DNA from: G963665085 sp963665085
GTDB taxonomy: Bacteria; Bacteroidota; Bacteroidia; Bacteroidales; JAAAOM01
NCBI GenBank assembly: GCA_963665085.2
Contig: CAXXXS010000001.1
Coordinates: forward strand, 4,960,001 to 5,024,000
Reading direction: 5' to 3'
Length of the DNA stretch: 64,000 nt
Within the stretch, counting starts at the first letter, position 1; each line of letters begins with the position of its first letter. The notes under the pieces are model-generated. The model was not told where the DNA came from. It ran no database searches and was given only the letters and a program-made list of their open reading frames with translations. The position numbers and the translations under genes are program-made. Below are positions 50,742 to 59,191 of this stretch, one piece after another.

Positions 50742-51663
50742 AATTATCTTGATTCTTAACAATTTTCAACTTACAGGTCACGGCTAAAACTTCCAGAATA
50801 TCCTCCAGCTCGGCATTATCAAAAGTAGCTGTAAGAATACACTGTGAGCCCTGAGTTTTTACAACAATCTTTTTTTCGTAAAAAGATTTCAGATCATCTA
50901 TTACGACACGTAAAGGAGTCTCTTTAAAACTAAACTTACCTGTTTTCCACGACATGTAATTAGGATTACCTGTCCCTGTTTTCTTTATTGAATTTTGAGT
51001 TACTGACGCTGTAAAATCTGGCAATAAATCGATGCTCTCTCCTGTAAAAAGAGATTTCACATTTACTTTTCCTGTTGTAACTGATACTTCTGTAATTTCT
51101 GTGGTTGTATTTATATTAAAGGTTGTCCCGAGAACAGTTACATCAGAGTGGTTGGTTCTTATTACAAATGGCTTCTCCGGATTTTTCGCAATCTCAAAAT
51201 AAGCTTGTCCATTTAGTTGAACATCCCGAGTCTTTTTTCCAAACTTTTTCGGGTATTTAAGTTCTGCATTGCGGTTTAACCAAATTGTAGAACCATCACT
51301 TAAAAGAACCTCTTTTCTTATTTCAGAACTCGTTGCCGTTGCAAGTATTTCTTTATGAACAACCTGCTGATTTATTAAATAAAACGAGATAAATCCTACA
51401 ATTAACAGTACTGCAACAGCAGCAATTTGCCTAAAATGTGTATATAAATTAATGGTTTTTTGCCTTTTAGCTGTTAATACCTTTAACCATGCAGCATCCA
51501 CATCATAATCCCGAACAAAAACAACTGTCTTGCTGTTCCAAAGATGTTTATAGATAGAATACTCATGTTGATTTTTCTCCTTAAATTGACTTACAATCTC
51601 TTCTTCTTCCGGAGAAGATATCTTCTGAAAGTGTTTTTTTAGAATGATATCGAAATTATCCAT
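50728..51663 (-). CDS. FecR-family anti-sigma factor
   Basis: 311 aa. Cytoplasmic N-terminal part (about 1-85), one transmembrane helix (about 88-107; IAAVAVLLIVGFISFYLINQ), FecR domain (about 115-215; LLSDGSTIWLNRNAELKYP, VQLNGQAYFEIAKN, FVIRTNHSDVTVLGTTFNIN) and a C-terminal DUF4974/STN-like domain (about 235-311). It binds the receptor's STN domain in the periplasm and controls the ECF sigma encoded upstream. It overlaps the receptor gene by 14 bases. With the receptor cut, signalling is probably lost or fixed. Confidence 0.92.
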   Translation of the reverse strand: MDNFDIILKKHFQKISSPEEEEIVSQFKEKNQHEYSIYKHLWNSKTVVFVRDYDVDAAWLKVLTAKRQKTINLYTHFRQIAAVAVLLIVGFISFYLINQQVVHKEILATATSSEIRKEVLLSDGSTIWLNRNAELKYPKKFGKKTRDVQLNGQAYFEIAKNPEKPFVIRTNHSDVTVLGTTFNINTTTEITEVSVTTGKVNVKSLFTGESIDLLPDFTASVTQNSIKKTGTGNPNYMSWKTGKFSFKETPLRVVIDDLKSFYEKKIVVKTQGSQCILTATFDNAELEDILEVLAVTCKLKIVKNQDNYEIY

Positions 51664-51730
51664 AGTTAAAACAATGTTTTAACCATAAGTCGAAAAAAAA
51701 TTAGAGTACCCTTACTCTGGAATTAGAAAT

Positions 51731-51898
51731 ATTCCATTTATTAACATTAATATCTCATTTATTGATCTTCGGACCTCATTTATTTAACTCAAACTGTCAC
51801 CTCGTCGGGTCAATACCTCATTTAATTAACGTTGCACCTTGTTTAGCTGCCTCAAAACATCATTTAGTTGATTCTGTACCTTATTTAGTTAACAATTT
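51731..51898. repeat. Eight degenerate tandem repeats of exactly 21 bp
   Basis: Units start at 51731, 51752, 51773, 51794, 51815, 51836, 51857 and 51878. The typical unit is ACCTCATTTAGTTAAC plus five variable bases; unit 4 is divergent. It fills the 287-base gap between sigma and fecR. All frames have stops, so it is not coding. The 21-bp period is two helical turns. Confidence 0.7.
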
Positions 51899-51950
51899 GA
51901 AATTCCTTTTATTTCAAAAATTTTAATCCGGCTAATTAAAACTCTTCACA

Positions 51951-52454
51951 CTAGAGATATACCAGTAACATTGGTAAATCCTTCAGCAACTCCTTCATCT
52001 TCTTTATTGCCCGGCTCATCTGTGCTTCTACAGTTTTCACAGAAATATTCAGTTCTTCTGCTATTTCTTTATAGGTAAGCCCTCCCTGTCTGCTAAGAAG
52101 AAATACCTCTCTTGTTTTGGGAGGTAGTTTTGCGGCATAGTAATGAAATAATGGTTCAATATCTTCTTCTTTGATTTCCTGATGATCAGCAACAGCCAGA
52201 TTTTGTAATTCTCTTAAATCATCGGTTTTATTGCGATTTTCTTTTCGAAAATAGTCTACACACTTAAACCTGACACAACGAAGCAAATAGGCTTCAATAT
52301 GTTGTATTTCGTTCCAATTCAATTTTTCAAATAATTGAATAAATAATGATTGTACAATTTCTTCTGCAACAAAATCATCATTTACAAATCGGAAGGCATA
52401 ATTACAAAGGGGAGAATAAAATTGCTTAAAAATATCTTCAAGTTTCAAGTTCAT
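51951..52454 (-). CDS. RNA polymerase sigma-70 factor (Bacteroides expansion family)
   Basis: 167 aa ECF sigma. Region 2 includes LKLEDIFKQFYSPLCNYAFR and DDFVAEEIVQSLFIQLFEK; region 4 includes REVFLLSRQGGLTYKEIAEE and LNISVKTVEAQMSRAIKKMK. It belongs to the sigma-FecR-TonB receptor circuit in the cell membrane. The gap of 287 bases to fecR is large for such pairs and is filled by the 21-bp repeats. No other gene separates them. Confidence 0.93.
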   Translation of the reverse strand: MNLKLEDIFKQFYSPLCNYAFRFVNDDFVAEEIVQSLFIQLFEKLNWNEIQHIEAYLLRCVRFKCVDYFRKENRNKTDDLRELQNLAVADHQEIKEEDIEPLFHYYAAKLPPKTREVFLLSRQGGLTYKEIAEELNISVKTVEAQMSRAIKKMKELLKDLPMLLVYL

Positions 52455-52489
52455 GCAGTATCTCTTCGAATAAAACTATAGCATATTAA

Positions 52490-53032
52490 CTATTCAACTA
52501 TCTCATAATTTTCTGCTAGTATAGTAATTACAGATATATATCTTTTTTGAGTTTGCTCCATTTCAGTTCTTAGCTCTTTTATATCTTGTATTGATATATC
52601 ATCTGCTGTTCCATTGGTTATCTGGCGATCTACCCAGGCAGAATCTTTACAAGGAGAATGATCAATGTGACACAACAATGTTTTTTCTTCTTCCATCTTA
52701 TTGACATAATAATTGTCTAATCGTTCTTCCTTCACAATACCTTTCACCTTTATTTTCTTTTTGTATAATGACTTATCAAAGTGATGGAGTGTATCTCTAG
52801 ATACAATTTTAATGATTGCTCCGTTTTCTGTTTCTAATTTTAATTTATCCCAATTAACACCACAAACATGAATAATTATGCCTTCTATCTCCACTTCGGT
52901 ATCCCGATATTTTTCAATATTTGTGATTAAACTATCTGCATTAATTCTGGTAATTCTCTGCTCCGCGCTTAACATATTACAGAAAACAAATGATAATACA
53001 AGAAAAGGGAAAACTAATTTTTCAAATTTCAT
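52490..53032 (-). CDS. Secreted OB-fold-like protein
   Basis: 180 aa, signal peptide (about 1-23). Residues about 35-115 look like an OB-fold: DTEVEIEGIIIHVCGVNWDK then LKLETENGAIIKIVSR and KIKVKGIVKEERLDNYYVNK. The HVCG Cys, and CHIDHSPC near residues 121-128, may bind metal or form a disulfide. I know similar Bacteroidota proteins without assigned function. It stands 35 bases upstream of the sigma gene on the same strand. Confidence 0.65.
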   Translation of the reverse strand: MKFEKLVFPFLVLSFVFCNMLSAEQRITRINADSLITNIEKYRDTEVEIEGIIIHVCGVNWDKLKLETENGAIIKIVSRDTLHHFDKSLYKKKIKVKGIVKEERLDNYYVNKMEEEKTLLCHIDHSPCKDSAWVDRQITNGTADDISIQDIKELRTEMEQTQKRYISVITILAENYEIVE

Positions 53033-53099
53033 AATGGTTTAATTTTTTTATATACTAACTCCTGTATGCCAAATATAACTTAATTGTTTACAATACCAA

Positions 53100-53828
53100 T
53101 TATAGCGGGATGTTTAGAAACGTTTCTATCATCGAAGAAAGTTGAGCTGGGTATGTGTCTCCTGTAGTTGTTCCTTTACCTTCAACACCAAGACCAAATG
53201 TTATTGAATCGCCGAAACAAATAATATTTACATCAACACTTATCAAATTATGTTCTTTAAGAAAATTAAAAATCGCTTCGGCAATAACAGTATATCCGAC
53301 ACTTGTAGGATGAACACCATCTCTTACATTACTGTTTTTTTCGTTTTGTATATACTCATCATAATTGTGAACAGGTACATTCATGTCCCTGAATTGTTTG
53401 TTAATATCAACGAAAAACACATTGTCTGTATTTGACATTTTCTTCATTATATGAGCTACTGAATCGAGTTTTTGATTGGGTTTTTCTGTAAATAAATTAC
53501 TATCATGCCTTTCGAATAAATATACCGTATCAACAGTTGGTGGACTGCATAACACAACCTTAACCTGATTTACTTTTAGTGTTTGTACAATTTTTTCAAG
53601 ATTTAATTTGTATTCTTCATAAGATAACATCTTTTGGGAATTCAGCATATCATTTGTACCAATCATTATTATTGCTAAATCGGGTGATTCTTCAATAACA
53701 TCCGGATTTATTCTTTTTAATAAATCAAAAGTATTATTCCCTGGTATACCTGCATTGATTACAAATTCATTCTTACCTGAAGAAAAAACAGTTAAAATGG
53801 ATATTAATAATAAACCAACAATTTTCAT
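53100..53828 (-). CDS. SGNH/GDSL hydrolase, circularly permuted
   Basis: 242 aa with an N-terminal signal-like helix (about 1-17). SGNH motifs are all present but in the wrong order. Block II NAGIPGNN is at about 25-32, block III GTND at 57-60, block V DGVHP (Asp170, His173) next, and block I GDSITFG with the nucleophile Ser208 comes last. In normal enzymes block I is near the N-terminus. The C-terminal residues IETFLNIPL would read on directly into KNEFVINAGIPG. The fold is probably intact, with new termini in the loop between blocks I and II. Likely an envelope esterase; substrate unknown. Confidence 0.75.
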   Translation of the reverse strand: MKIVGLLLISILTVFSSGKNEFVINAGIPGNNTFDLLKRINPDVIEESPDLAIIMIGTNDMLNSQKMLSYEEYKLNLEKIVQTLKVNQVKVVLCSPPTVDTVYLFERHDSNLFTEKPNQKLDSVAHIMKKMSNTDNVFFVDINKQFRDMNVPVHNYDEYIQNEKNSNVRDGVHPTSVGYTVIAEAIFNFLKEHNLISVDVNIICFGDSITFGLGVEGKGTTTGDTYPAQLSSMIETFLNIPL

Positions 53829-53971
53829 TTTTTTAGATTGAAATGGATGCCAAATTTAAATTTATTTATCATTCCTGGTCTCCCTGCAAAAAAATAATCC
53901 TGATTTTATAATGAATGCTATTAAAAAAACAGAAAAATATATCTTTAAGCTGTTTTTAGCAAACAACAATT

Positions 53972-54082
53972 ACTCCTTTAAATTCTCACCTATGAGGACT
54001 TGTCGTGAGTTCAGTGTAACAAAACAGGCCAACCTATTTTGTAGCTTCTCTTTAAGTCTTTTTCTCAGGAGAATTTAGGAGT
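53972..54082. repeat. Inverted repeat before the amidohydrolase gene
   Basis: ACTCCTTTAAATTCTC (53972-53987) and GAGAATTTAGGAGT (54069-54082) are inverted with a 2-base gap. The right arm, extended to 54068-54090, recurs inverted at 55640-55664 beyond the gene. Confidence 0.45.
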
Positions 54083-54126
54083 TCTTAATAAAAATGAATG
54101 AATTGCCTTAATCAACGATAATTGTT

Positions 54127-55365
54127 ATGAGAGTTAATAGTATTAAAATTTTATGGATTGTATTTGCTTTGATGATTTCCGGCAAAGCAATAAGCTGTAC
54201 TACAGCTGTTATATCAGGAAAATATACAGATGACGGACGACCTATCATCTGGAAACTGAGAGATTCTGATTATGTAGAAAACAAAATGATGTATTTTGAA
54301 GATGGCAGGTATACTTATATCGGGCTTGTAAACTCATCAGACATAGAGGGAAAAGAAGTATGGGGTGGAGCAAACTCTGTTGGTTTTGCTATTATGAACA
54401 GTGCTTCAAGCAATGTAAACTTAAATGATAACTCTTCAAAAGTAGATCTCGAAGGTGTTTTTATGAAAAAAGCATTGCAAACTTGTGCTACCCTTGAAGA
54501 TTTCGAAAAATTATTAGAGAAAACTGAAAAACCAATGGGCCTCGCTGCTCATTTTGGTGTTATTGATGCCAAAGGAGGTGCTGCTTTTTATGAGGTTAAT
54601 AATTATACTTTCACAAAATTTGATGCCAATGACGATGCAATAGCTCCTGATGGATATGTTATCCGAACAAACTATTCGTTTACAGGGGGAAAAGATGAAC
54701 AGGGCGGATATGGGTACATACGTTTTATAACTGAACAAGATATTTTTTATCGGGCTAAACTAACAGGACAACTAAACTATAAAACCATCATTAAGGATTT
54801 TTCCCGTTGCTTTAAACATACGTTATTGAATAAGGATTTTCGAAGTGAATATGAACAAATCAGAAGTGGAGAACACTTTATTAATTCTGAAGATTTTATA
54901 ACCCGAAATCGTTCTGTTGCTTCTTTAGTAATTCAAGGTGTTACCAAAGATGAACCAAAGGATTTAGCTACTATATGGACTATGGTTGGATATCCCAACA
55001 CTTGCATGGTAATTCCTACCTGGGTAAGAGGTGGAAAAAACTTACCCAAAATGCTTTTAGCGAATGAATCTGGGAAAGCCCCATTAAATACAACAGCGTT
55101 AAAACTAAAAGAACAATGTTATCCTATAACGAAAGGTTCTGGCAACAAATACATGCAGATATCAGCATTGATAAACTCTGAAAATACAGGTATCACCCAA
55201 TTAATTGAGTCTGCTGAAGACAAAATTATTACGGCTACCGAAACAAAAATGGAATCCTGGACAAAGAATACTCCTAAGAAAGAAGAAATAGAAGAATTCT
55301 ACAATTGGTTAGATACTTACACCAAGGAAACTTACGAAAGTAATTTTGGGGTTATAATGAATTAA
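54127..55365 (+). CDS. Ntn-hydrolase with Cys nucleophile (C45/choloylglycine hydrolase-like)
   Basis: 412 aa. Signal peptide (about 1-23), then SCTTAVISGKYTDDGRPIIW at about 23-42, where Cys24 would become the N-terminal nucleophile after cleavage. The following Arg-Asp (LRDSDY) and GVIDAKGGAAFYEVNNYT fit the C45 acyltransferase / linear amide C-N hydrolase fold. A substrate is not predictable; relatives cleave bile salts, penicillins or acyl-amino acids. It is a single gene, flanked by inverted repeats at 54068-54090 and 55640-55664, and may have moved as a unit. Confidence 0.8.
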   Translation: MRVNSIKILWIVFALMISGKAISCTTAVISGKYTDDGRPIIWKLRDSDYVENKMMYFEDGRYTYIGLVNSSDIEGKEVWGGANSVGFAIMNSASSNVNLNDNSSKVDLEGVFMKKALQTCATLEDFEKLLEKTEKPMGLAAHFGVIDAKGGAAFYEVNNYTFTKFDANDDAIAPDGYVIRTNYSFTGGKDEQGGYGYIRFITEQDIFYRAKLTGQLNYKTIIKDFSRCFKHTLLNKDFRSEYEQIRSGEHFINSEDFITRNRSVASLVIQGVTKDEPKDLATIWTMVGYPNTCMVIPTWVRGGKNLPKMLLANESGKAPLNTTALKLKEQCYPITKGSGNKYMQISALINSENTGITQLIESAEDKIITATETKMESWTKNTPKKEEIEEFYNWLDTYTKETYESNFGVIMN

Positions 55366-55985
55366 AAATTTGTTGATTTAAGATTTAAGAACGGCGATTT
55401 TTGATTTTAGAAGACAATCAATCTCATGATCCTTTTTCTTCCACTTCGAAAATCTGAAATCATCAATCGAAAATCAGAAATTAAATCTTCATTCTTTTTT
55501 TGCCTCAAATCGGCTTGCCCCTACTTTTTTTATGATAAAAAAGTAAAGATTGGAGCTGGAACATTGGGCTCTGTCCTTCTGATATCATCCGTTTTTTGGC
55601 CTACGCTATTAGGTAATTAAGTAATTGTACTTATTGCATTATTAAGAGACCTCCTAAATTCTCCGTTAATCGTAGTATTCACTACGATTTCTTATTTCCA
55701 GCAACATCTGCTGTCTTGCCTTTGCCAAATTTTTGTAACATTACACAAAATAAAATTTTTTATTGTTATAAAATAGTAGCAAATGCTACTAAATAAGATT
55801 AGACGTTGCAAATGCAAACGCCCAACCGCCTTGATGTTTTGTATTCAGCTATTCTTGTAAACTACGAGCATCCTGGGTGTAATAAGACTTATGTTATTTA
55901 CCTGCAACTTGTAACCAGCAACATTAGAAATTATAACAAGAAAATTAAATTCTAAAATACCAAGTCCCTTACCATCAAGTTAATC
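55366..55985. other. Intergenic region with short inverted repeats
   Basis: 620 bases with no defensible gene. Contains the right inverted copy (55640-55664), a hairpin of AATCGTAGT/ACTACGATT just after it, and TAGTAGCA/TGCTACTA near 55787. A 64-codon frame at 55426-55620 has low-complexity, unlikely composition. It looks like degraded mobile or repetitive DNA. Confidence 0.4.
55640..55664 (-). repeat. Inverted copy of 54068-54090
   Basis: Its reverse complement, GGAGAATTTAGGAGG followed by TCTCTTAATA, matches the left copy apart from two extra bases, flanking the amidohydrolase gene. Confidence 0.5.
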
Positions 55986-57203
55986 TTACTTATATTTCCC
56001 AGATTTAAGATTGTTTGCAATTTCCTTAAATGCTTTTATTGTGTAATCAACATCGTTTTCTGTATGATCTGCTGTTGGAATGATACGAATCATTATTATT
56101 CCTTTGGGAACAACAGGGTAAACAACCAGCGAACAAAAAATGGAGTAGTTCTCTCTTAAATCCATATTCAGTTTAAGGGCTTCTTCAACCGAACCTTTAA
56201 GATATACAGGGGTAACAGGAGAATTAGTATTTCCCAGCTCAAATCCTTCATTCTTCAGGCCTGATTGCAACTTAAGAACATTCCTCCAAAGTCTCTCTCT
56301 TAATCCGGATTCTGATTTTAACAGTTTCAATCGCTCCATTCCTCCAATTACCAAAGGCATAGGTAATGCTTTGGCAAAAATCTGGGAACGCATCGTGTAT
56401 CGTAGATATTCGATAATTCGCTTTTCTCCGGAAACAAAAGCTCCAATCCCTGCCATTGACTTTGCAAAGGTTGAGAAATATAAATCTACTTCATCCTGAA
56501 CTCCAAAATGTTCTCCTGTTCCTGCTCCTGCTTTTCCCATTGTACCAAATCCATGGGCATCGTCAACCAACAATCGAAACTTAAAATTTGATTTCAGCTT
56601 AACAATCTCATCCAGCTTTCCTAAATCTCCTGACATACCAAAAACACCCTCTGTAATAACAAGTATACTTCCATGCGTCTTTTTTACAATATTTTCAGCT
56701 CGGTTTAGCTGCTTCTCTAAATCTAAAATATCATTGTGATGAAAAACAAATCGCTTACCGATATGAAGGCGCACTCCATCAAAGATACAGGCATGCGATT
56801 CCGAATCATAAACAATTACATCATTTCTATCTACCAATGAATCAATTAATGAAACCATTCCCTGGTACCCATAATTTAACAAGTATGAATCTTCCTTTTG
56901 AGTAAACTCGGCTAATTCATTCTCAAGTTTCTTATGAAGATTAGTTTGTCCGGTTAACAGCCGGGAGCCCATGGGATAAGCCAAGCCATATTTTTGTGTA
57001 GCTTCTGCATCTGCTTTTCTTATTTTGGGATGATTTGCCATTCCCAGGTAATTGTTAATGCTCCATACAAGAACTTCTTTCCCCTTAAATCTCATTTTAG
57101 GATTTATTTCTCCTTCCAATTCTGGAAATATATAATTCCCATTATGTTCCTGATGCTGCCCCAGCGGTGTATTTTTTAATTCTCTTTTATCGAATAAGTC
57201 CAT
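55986..57203 (-). CDS. PLP-dependent alpha-oxoamine synthase (SPT/KBL/AONS-like)
   Basis: 405 aa. Fold-type I aminotransferase with the alpha-oxoamine synthase pattern: NNYLGMANHPKIRKA, AYPMGSRLLTGQTNLHKKLE, YGYQGMVSLIDSLVDRND, ITEGVFGMSGDLG, VDDAHGFGTMGKAG and the Schiff-base Lys in TFAKSMAGIGAF. The family condenses an amino acid with an acyl-CoA (serine palmitoyltransferase, 2-amino-3-ketobutyrate ligase, AONS). Bacteroidota make sphingolipids, so SPT-like activity is plausible but not certain. It is divergent from an Lrp-type regulator with a palindrome between them. Confidence 0.85.
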   Translation of the reverse strand: MDLFDKRELKNTPLGQHQEHNGNYIFPELEGEINPKMRFKGKEVLVWSINNYLGMANHPKIRKADAEATQKYGLAYPMGSRLLTGQTNLHKKLENELAEFTQKEDSYLLNYGYQGMVSLIDSLVDRNDVIVYDSESHACIFDGVRLHIGKRFVFHHNDILDLEKQLNRAENIVKKTHGSILVITEGVFGMSGDLGKLDEIVKLKSNFKFRLLVDDAHGFGTMGKAGAGTGEHFGVQDEVDLYFSTFAKSMAGIGAFVSGEKRIIEYLRYTMRSQIFAKALPMPLVIGGMERLKLLKSESGLRERLWRNVLKLQSGLKNEGFELGNTNSPVTPVYLKGSVEEALKLNMDLRENYSIFCSLVVYPVVPKGIIMIRIIPTADHTENDVDYTIKAFKEIANNLKSGKYK

Positions 57204-57235
57204 GCAAATTATTTTAAGTTTATTTTCACCTCAAA

Positions 57236-57256
57236 AATAATTGGCAATTAATTATT
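57236..57256. promoter_or_regulatory. Candidate Lrp operator in the divergent promoter
   Basis: AATAATT, 7-base spacer, AATTATT, a perfect inverted repeat containing AATTGGCAATT, between the alpha-oxoamine synthase and the Lrp gene. AT-rich sequence reduces the significance. Confidence 0.35.
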
Positions 57257-57318
57257 TTTACTTTTTAATAATTAGAATATTATTCTCACAACCTTATTTT
57301 ATAAATTATTTTAGCACA

Positions 57319-57771
57319 ATGACAAATGATTCAAAAATACTAGATAAACTCAATTGGAAAATCCTTGTTGAATTACAAAAAAATGCCCGTATCTCATACA
57401 AAGAAATTGGGGATAAAATCGGATTAACGGGGCCGGCTGTTGCGGAGAGAATCTTAAAACTTGAAGAGAAGGGTATTATTAAAGGTTATACAACCAAAAT
57501 AGATTTAAGCAAAATAGGGTACTCATTAACAGCAATTGTAAATTTCAGATTTCATCCCGGTAATCTCGACCGGTTTTTAAAACATCTGAAATCAATCCCA
57601 GAAGTTTTTGAATGCAACCGCATAACAGGCAGCGACAGTATGATTATTAAAGTCGCCATAAAAGAGCCCAAACACCTCGAAACCCTGGTAAATGGTTTTA
57701 TTGAGTTTGGAAGTCCTACAACGTCTATTGTGTTATCAACACCAATCGAAGAGCGGATATTTGAGGGGTAG
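57319..57771 (+). CDS. Lrp/AsnC-family transcriptional regulator
   Basis: 150 aa from ATG 57319; an upstream in-frame ATG at 57241 would overlap the promoter. HTH at about 8-58 (LDKLNWKILVELQKNARISY, KEIGDKIGLTGPAVAERILK), linker, and a C-terminal RAM/ACT-like domain (about 70-145; GYSLTAIVNFRFHPGN, VFECNRITGSDSMIIKVAI). Typical size. It is divergent from the PLP enzyme and probably controls it in response to an amino acid. Confidence 0.9.
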   Translation: MTNDSKILDKLNWKILVELQKNARISYKEIGDKIGLTGPAVAERILKLEEKGIIKGYTTKIDLSKIGYSLTAIVNFRFHPGNLDRFLKHLKSIPEVFECNRITGSDSMIIKVAIKEPKHLETLVNGFIEFGSPTTSIVLSTPIEERIFEG

Positions 57772-57973
57772 TTAAAAAAAACATTTAAGACTTTAAAGCT
57801 ATCCCGTATTAATCAGTTTTTGCTTATGCTATGATAATTAGAAGCTTCGCTTAGCTAAAGGTGAAGTTCGCTCTGCGTTACCCTGCGTTCTCCGCGGTTT
57901 ATATATTTAAGGTAACTAGAAGAACAAAACACTCTGCCTAATGAACTCAATTTTATTTCCAGTTTCTATCTCA

Positions 57974-58609
57974 TTACTTTTTTAAAATTAAATGAATCAT
58001 TCCATTTACATCTTTATTATAACACACAGAAAAACCTGTCTTCTCAACTAGTTCAAGCACATAATCAGTTTTCAATCTTAATTTGTAATAAGAACTAACT
58101 TTCTGAGTCCACTCTCCATTATTTTTTTCATGTAACAAGTCTGTCACTGTAATTTTTGTGTCAAAATAATCGATGATGCAAGTTAATATCTTGTTATCAT
58201 CACTCTTTACAGGAATAAATCTTTGCTCATTAGTTAAAACAACAGAATAATCCCGGAAGGTTAATATCAGCTGACCATTTTCTAAAAGGAATTTTAACTT
58301 TTGTTCTACATCTTCAACACTAAAGGCAATGTGTCCAAAACCTTCTAAGTTGATGCATTTATCACTATTTCCTAAGTTTTTGTTATACTCGAATATTTCC
58401 AATGTTGGTCCATTGGAGTCAAAACCAGGAAGGATCAAATGAATTCCTTTAATCTGTGTATTCGAAAGATTTGTTAAGTCATCAACCCATTCTCCAGACA
58501 GATTTCGTTCTGGTAGTTTAGGTTTACATTCAAATACATTCATATAAAATTCAGCAAGTTTCTTCCAGTCTTTACTAATTATATTTACATGAGAAAATTT
58601 TGTATTCAT
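57974..58609 (-). CDS. Chimeric protein: VOC (glyoxalase) front, methyltransferase-like tail
   Basis: 211 aa. Residues 1-112 are a VOC domain start: FSHVNIISKDWKKLAEFYMN, GPTLEIFEYN, GFGHIAFSVEDVEQKLKFLL. At residue 112-113 (LENG then QLILTFRDYS) the VOC pattern stops. Residues 113-211 instead resemble the C-terminal third of a class I SAM methyltransferase: LILTFRDYS, RFIPVKSDDNKILTCIIDYF, KVSSYYKLRL, VLELVEKTGFSV. The SAM-binding part is missing. The fusion could be a degraded hybrid or a new gene. No frameshift is needed to read it. The neighbours do not help. Confidence 0.65.
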   Translation of the reverse strand: MNTKFSHVNIISKDWKKLAEFYMNVFECKPKLPERNLSGEWVDDLTNLSNTQIKGIHLILPGFDSNGPTLEIFEYNKNLGNSDKCINLEGFGHIAFSVEDVEQKLKFLLENGQLILTFRDYSVVLTNEQRFIPVKSDDNKILTCIIDYFDTKITVTDLLHEKNNGEWTQKVSSYYKLRLKTDYVLELVEKTGFSVCYNKDVNGMIHLILKK

Positions 58610-59191
58610 ATCTTTTGCTAAATAATTAATGCATCATACCTTCGCCTGTAAAGTTTGTAGATTCAATTTGATTTAAAAATATTTCGGTTCTAATTTAAGA
58701 TTTCTCTAAGAAACAAAGTAATAAGAATTAATGACTTAAAATAGATTTAATGCATGGATAACATACCATTTCAACATAAAATATATTTTGTGTGATTAAT
58801 TTTAAGATTACCTCCTAACTTCTTCTTTGAGGCTACTCTTTATACATATCTTTTATATATTATGGGATAAGATACCATTTTGATAATATAACAATTTTTA
58901 AATTTTAAGATTCTTTATGTCCTGGGACTATCTAGTAATAGGCAAGCACTTTAGTGCCTGTGAAAAACATCCTCAGATTATCCCTTCAGGCCGTAGGCCT
59001 AGAATGAATCATAGTGCATGGTATCATTCTATCCCTAACGGGATGAGCGGAAAGTTTGCATTTTGTAGCAGGCATTTCAATACCTGCCTATTACAATTCT
59101 GTCCTTACAGGACGAAAGAAATTTAAAATTTAAATGTGCGATTTTGGCTCTTCAGGGGTAATTGATATTTGAAAATTTCAACTTTTAAATT
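58610..59191. other. Intergenic region with inverted-repeat element
   Basis: 582 bases without a gene. Bases 58936-59093 form an inverted-repeat-bounded element (listed separately), followed by a TCCTTACAGGA-type hairpin. A 69-codon frame at 58917-59126 lies in this repeat DNA and has no gene features. Confidence 0.45.
58936..59093. repeat. 158-bp inverted-repeat-bounded element (MITE-like)
   Basis: Ends are imperfect 25-bp inverted repeats: 58936-58960 (TAATAGGCAAGCACTTTAGT, then GCCTG) and 59069-59093, complementary at 19 of 25 positions. The interior has short hairpins AGGCCGTAGGCCT and CCCTAACGGG. The layout resembles non-autonomous repeats seen in Bacteroidota intergenic DNA. Confidence 0.5.

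Noticed and set aside
51731..51898. CRISPR array
   Set aside because: The 21-bp units are contiguous and degenerate, with no spacers and no cas genes in the window.
55426..55620. Plus-strand 64-codon frame
   Set aside because: No ribosome-binding site, biased composition, and it lies in repeat-rich intergenic DNA.
58917..59126. Plus-strand 69-codon frame
   Set aside because: It coincides with the inverted-repeat element and its hairpins; coding is unlikely.
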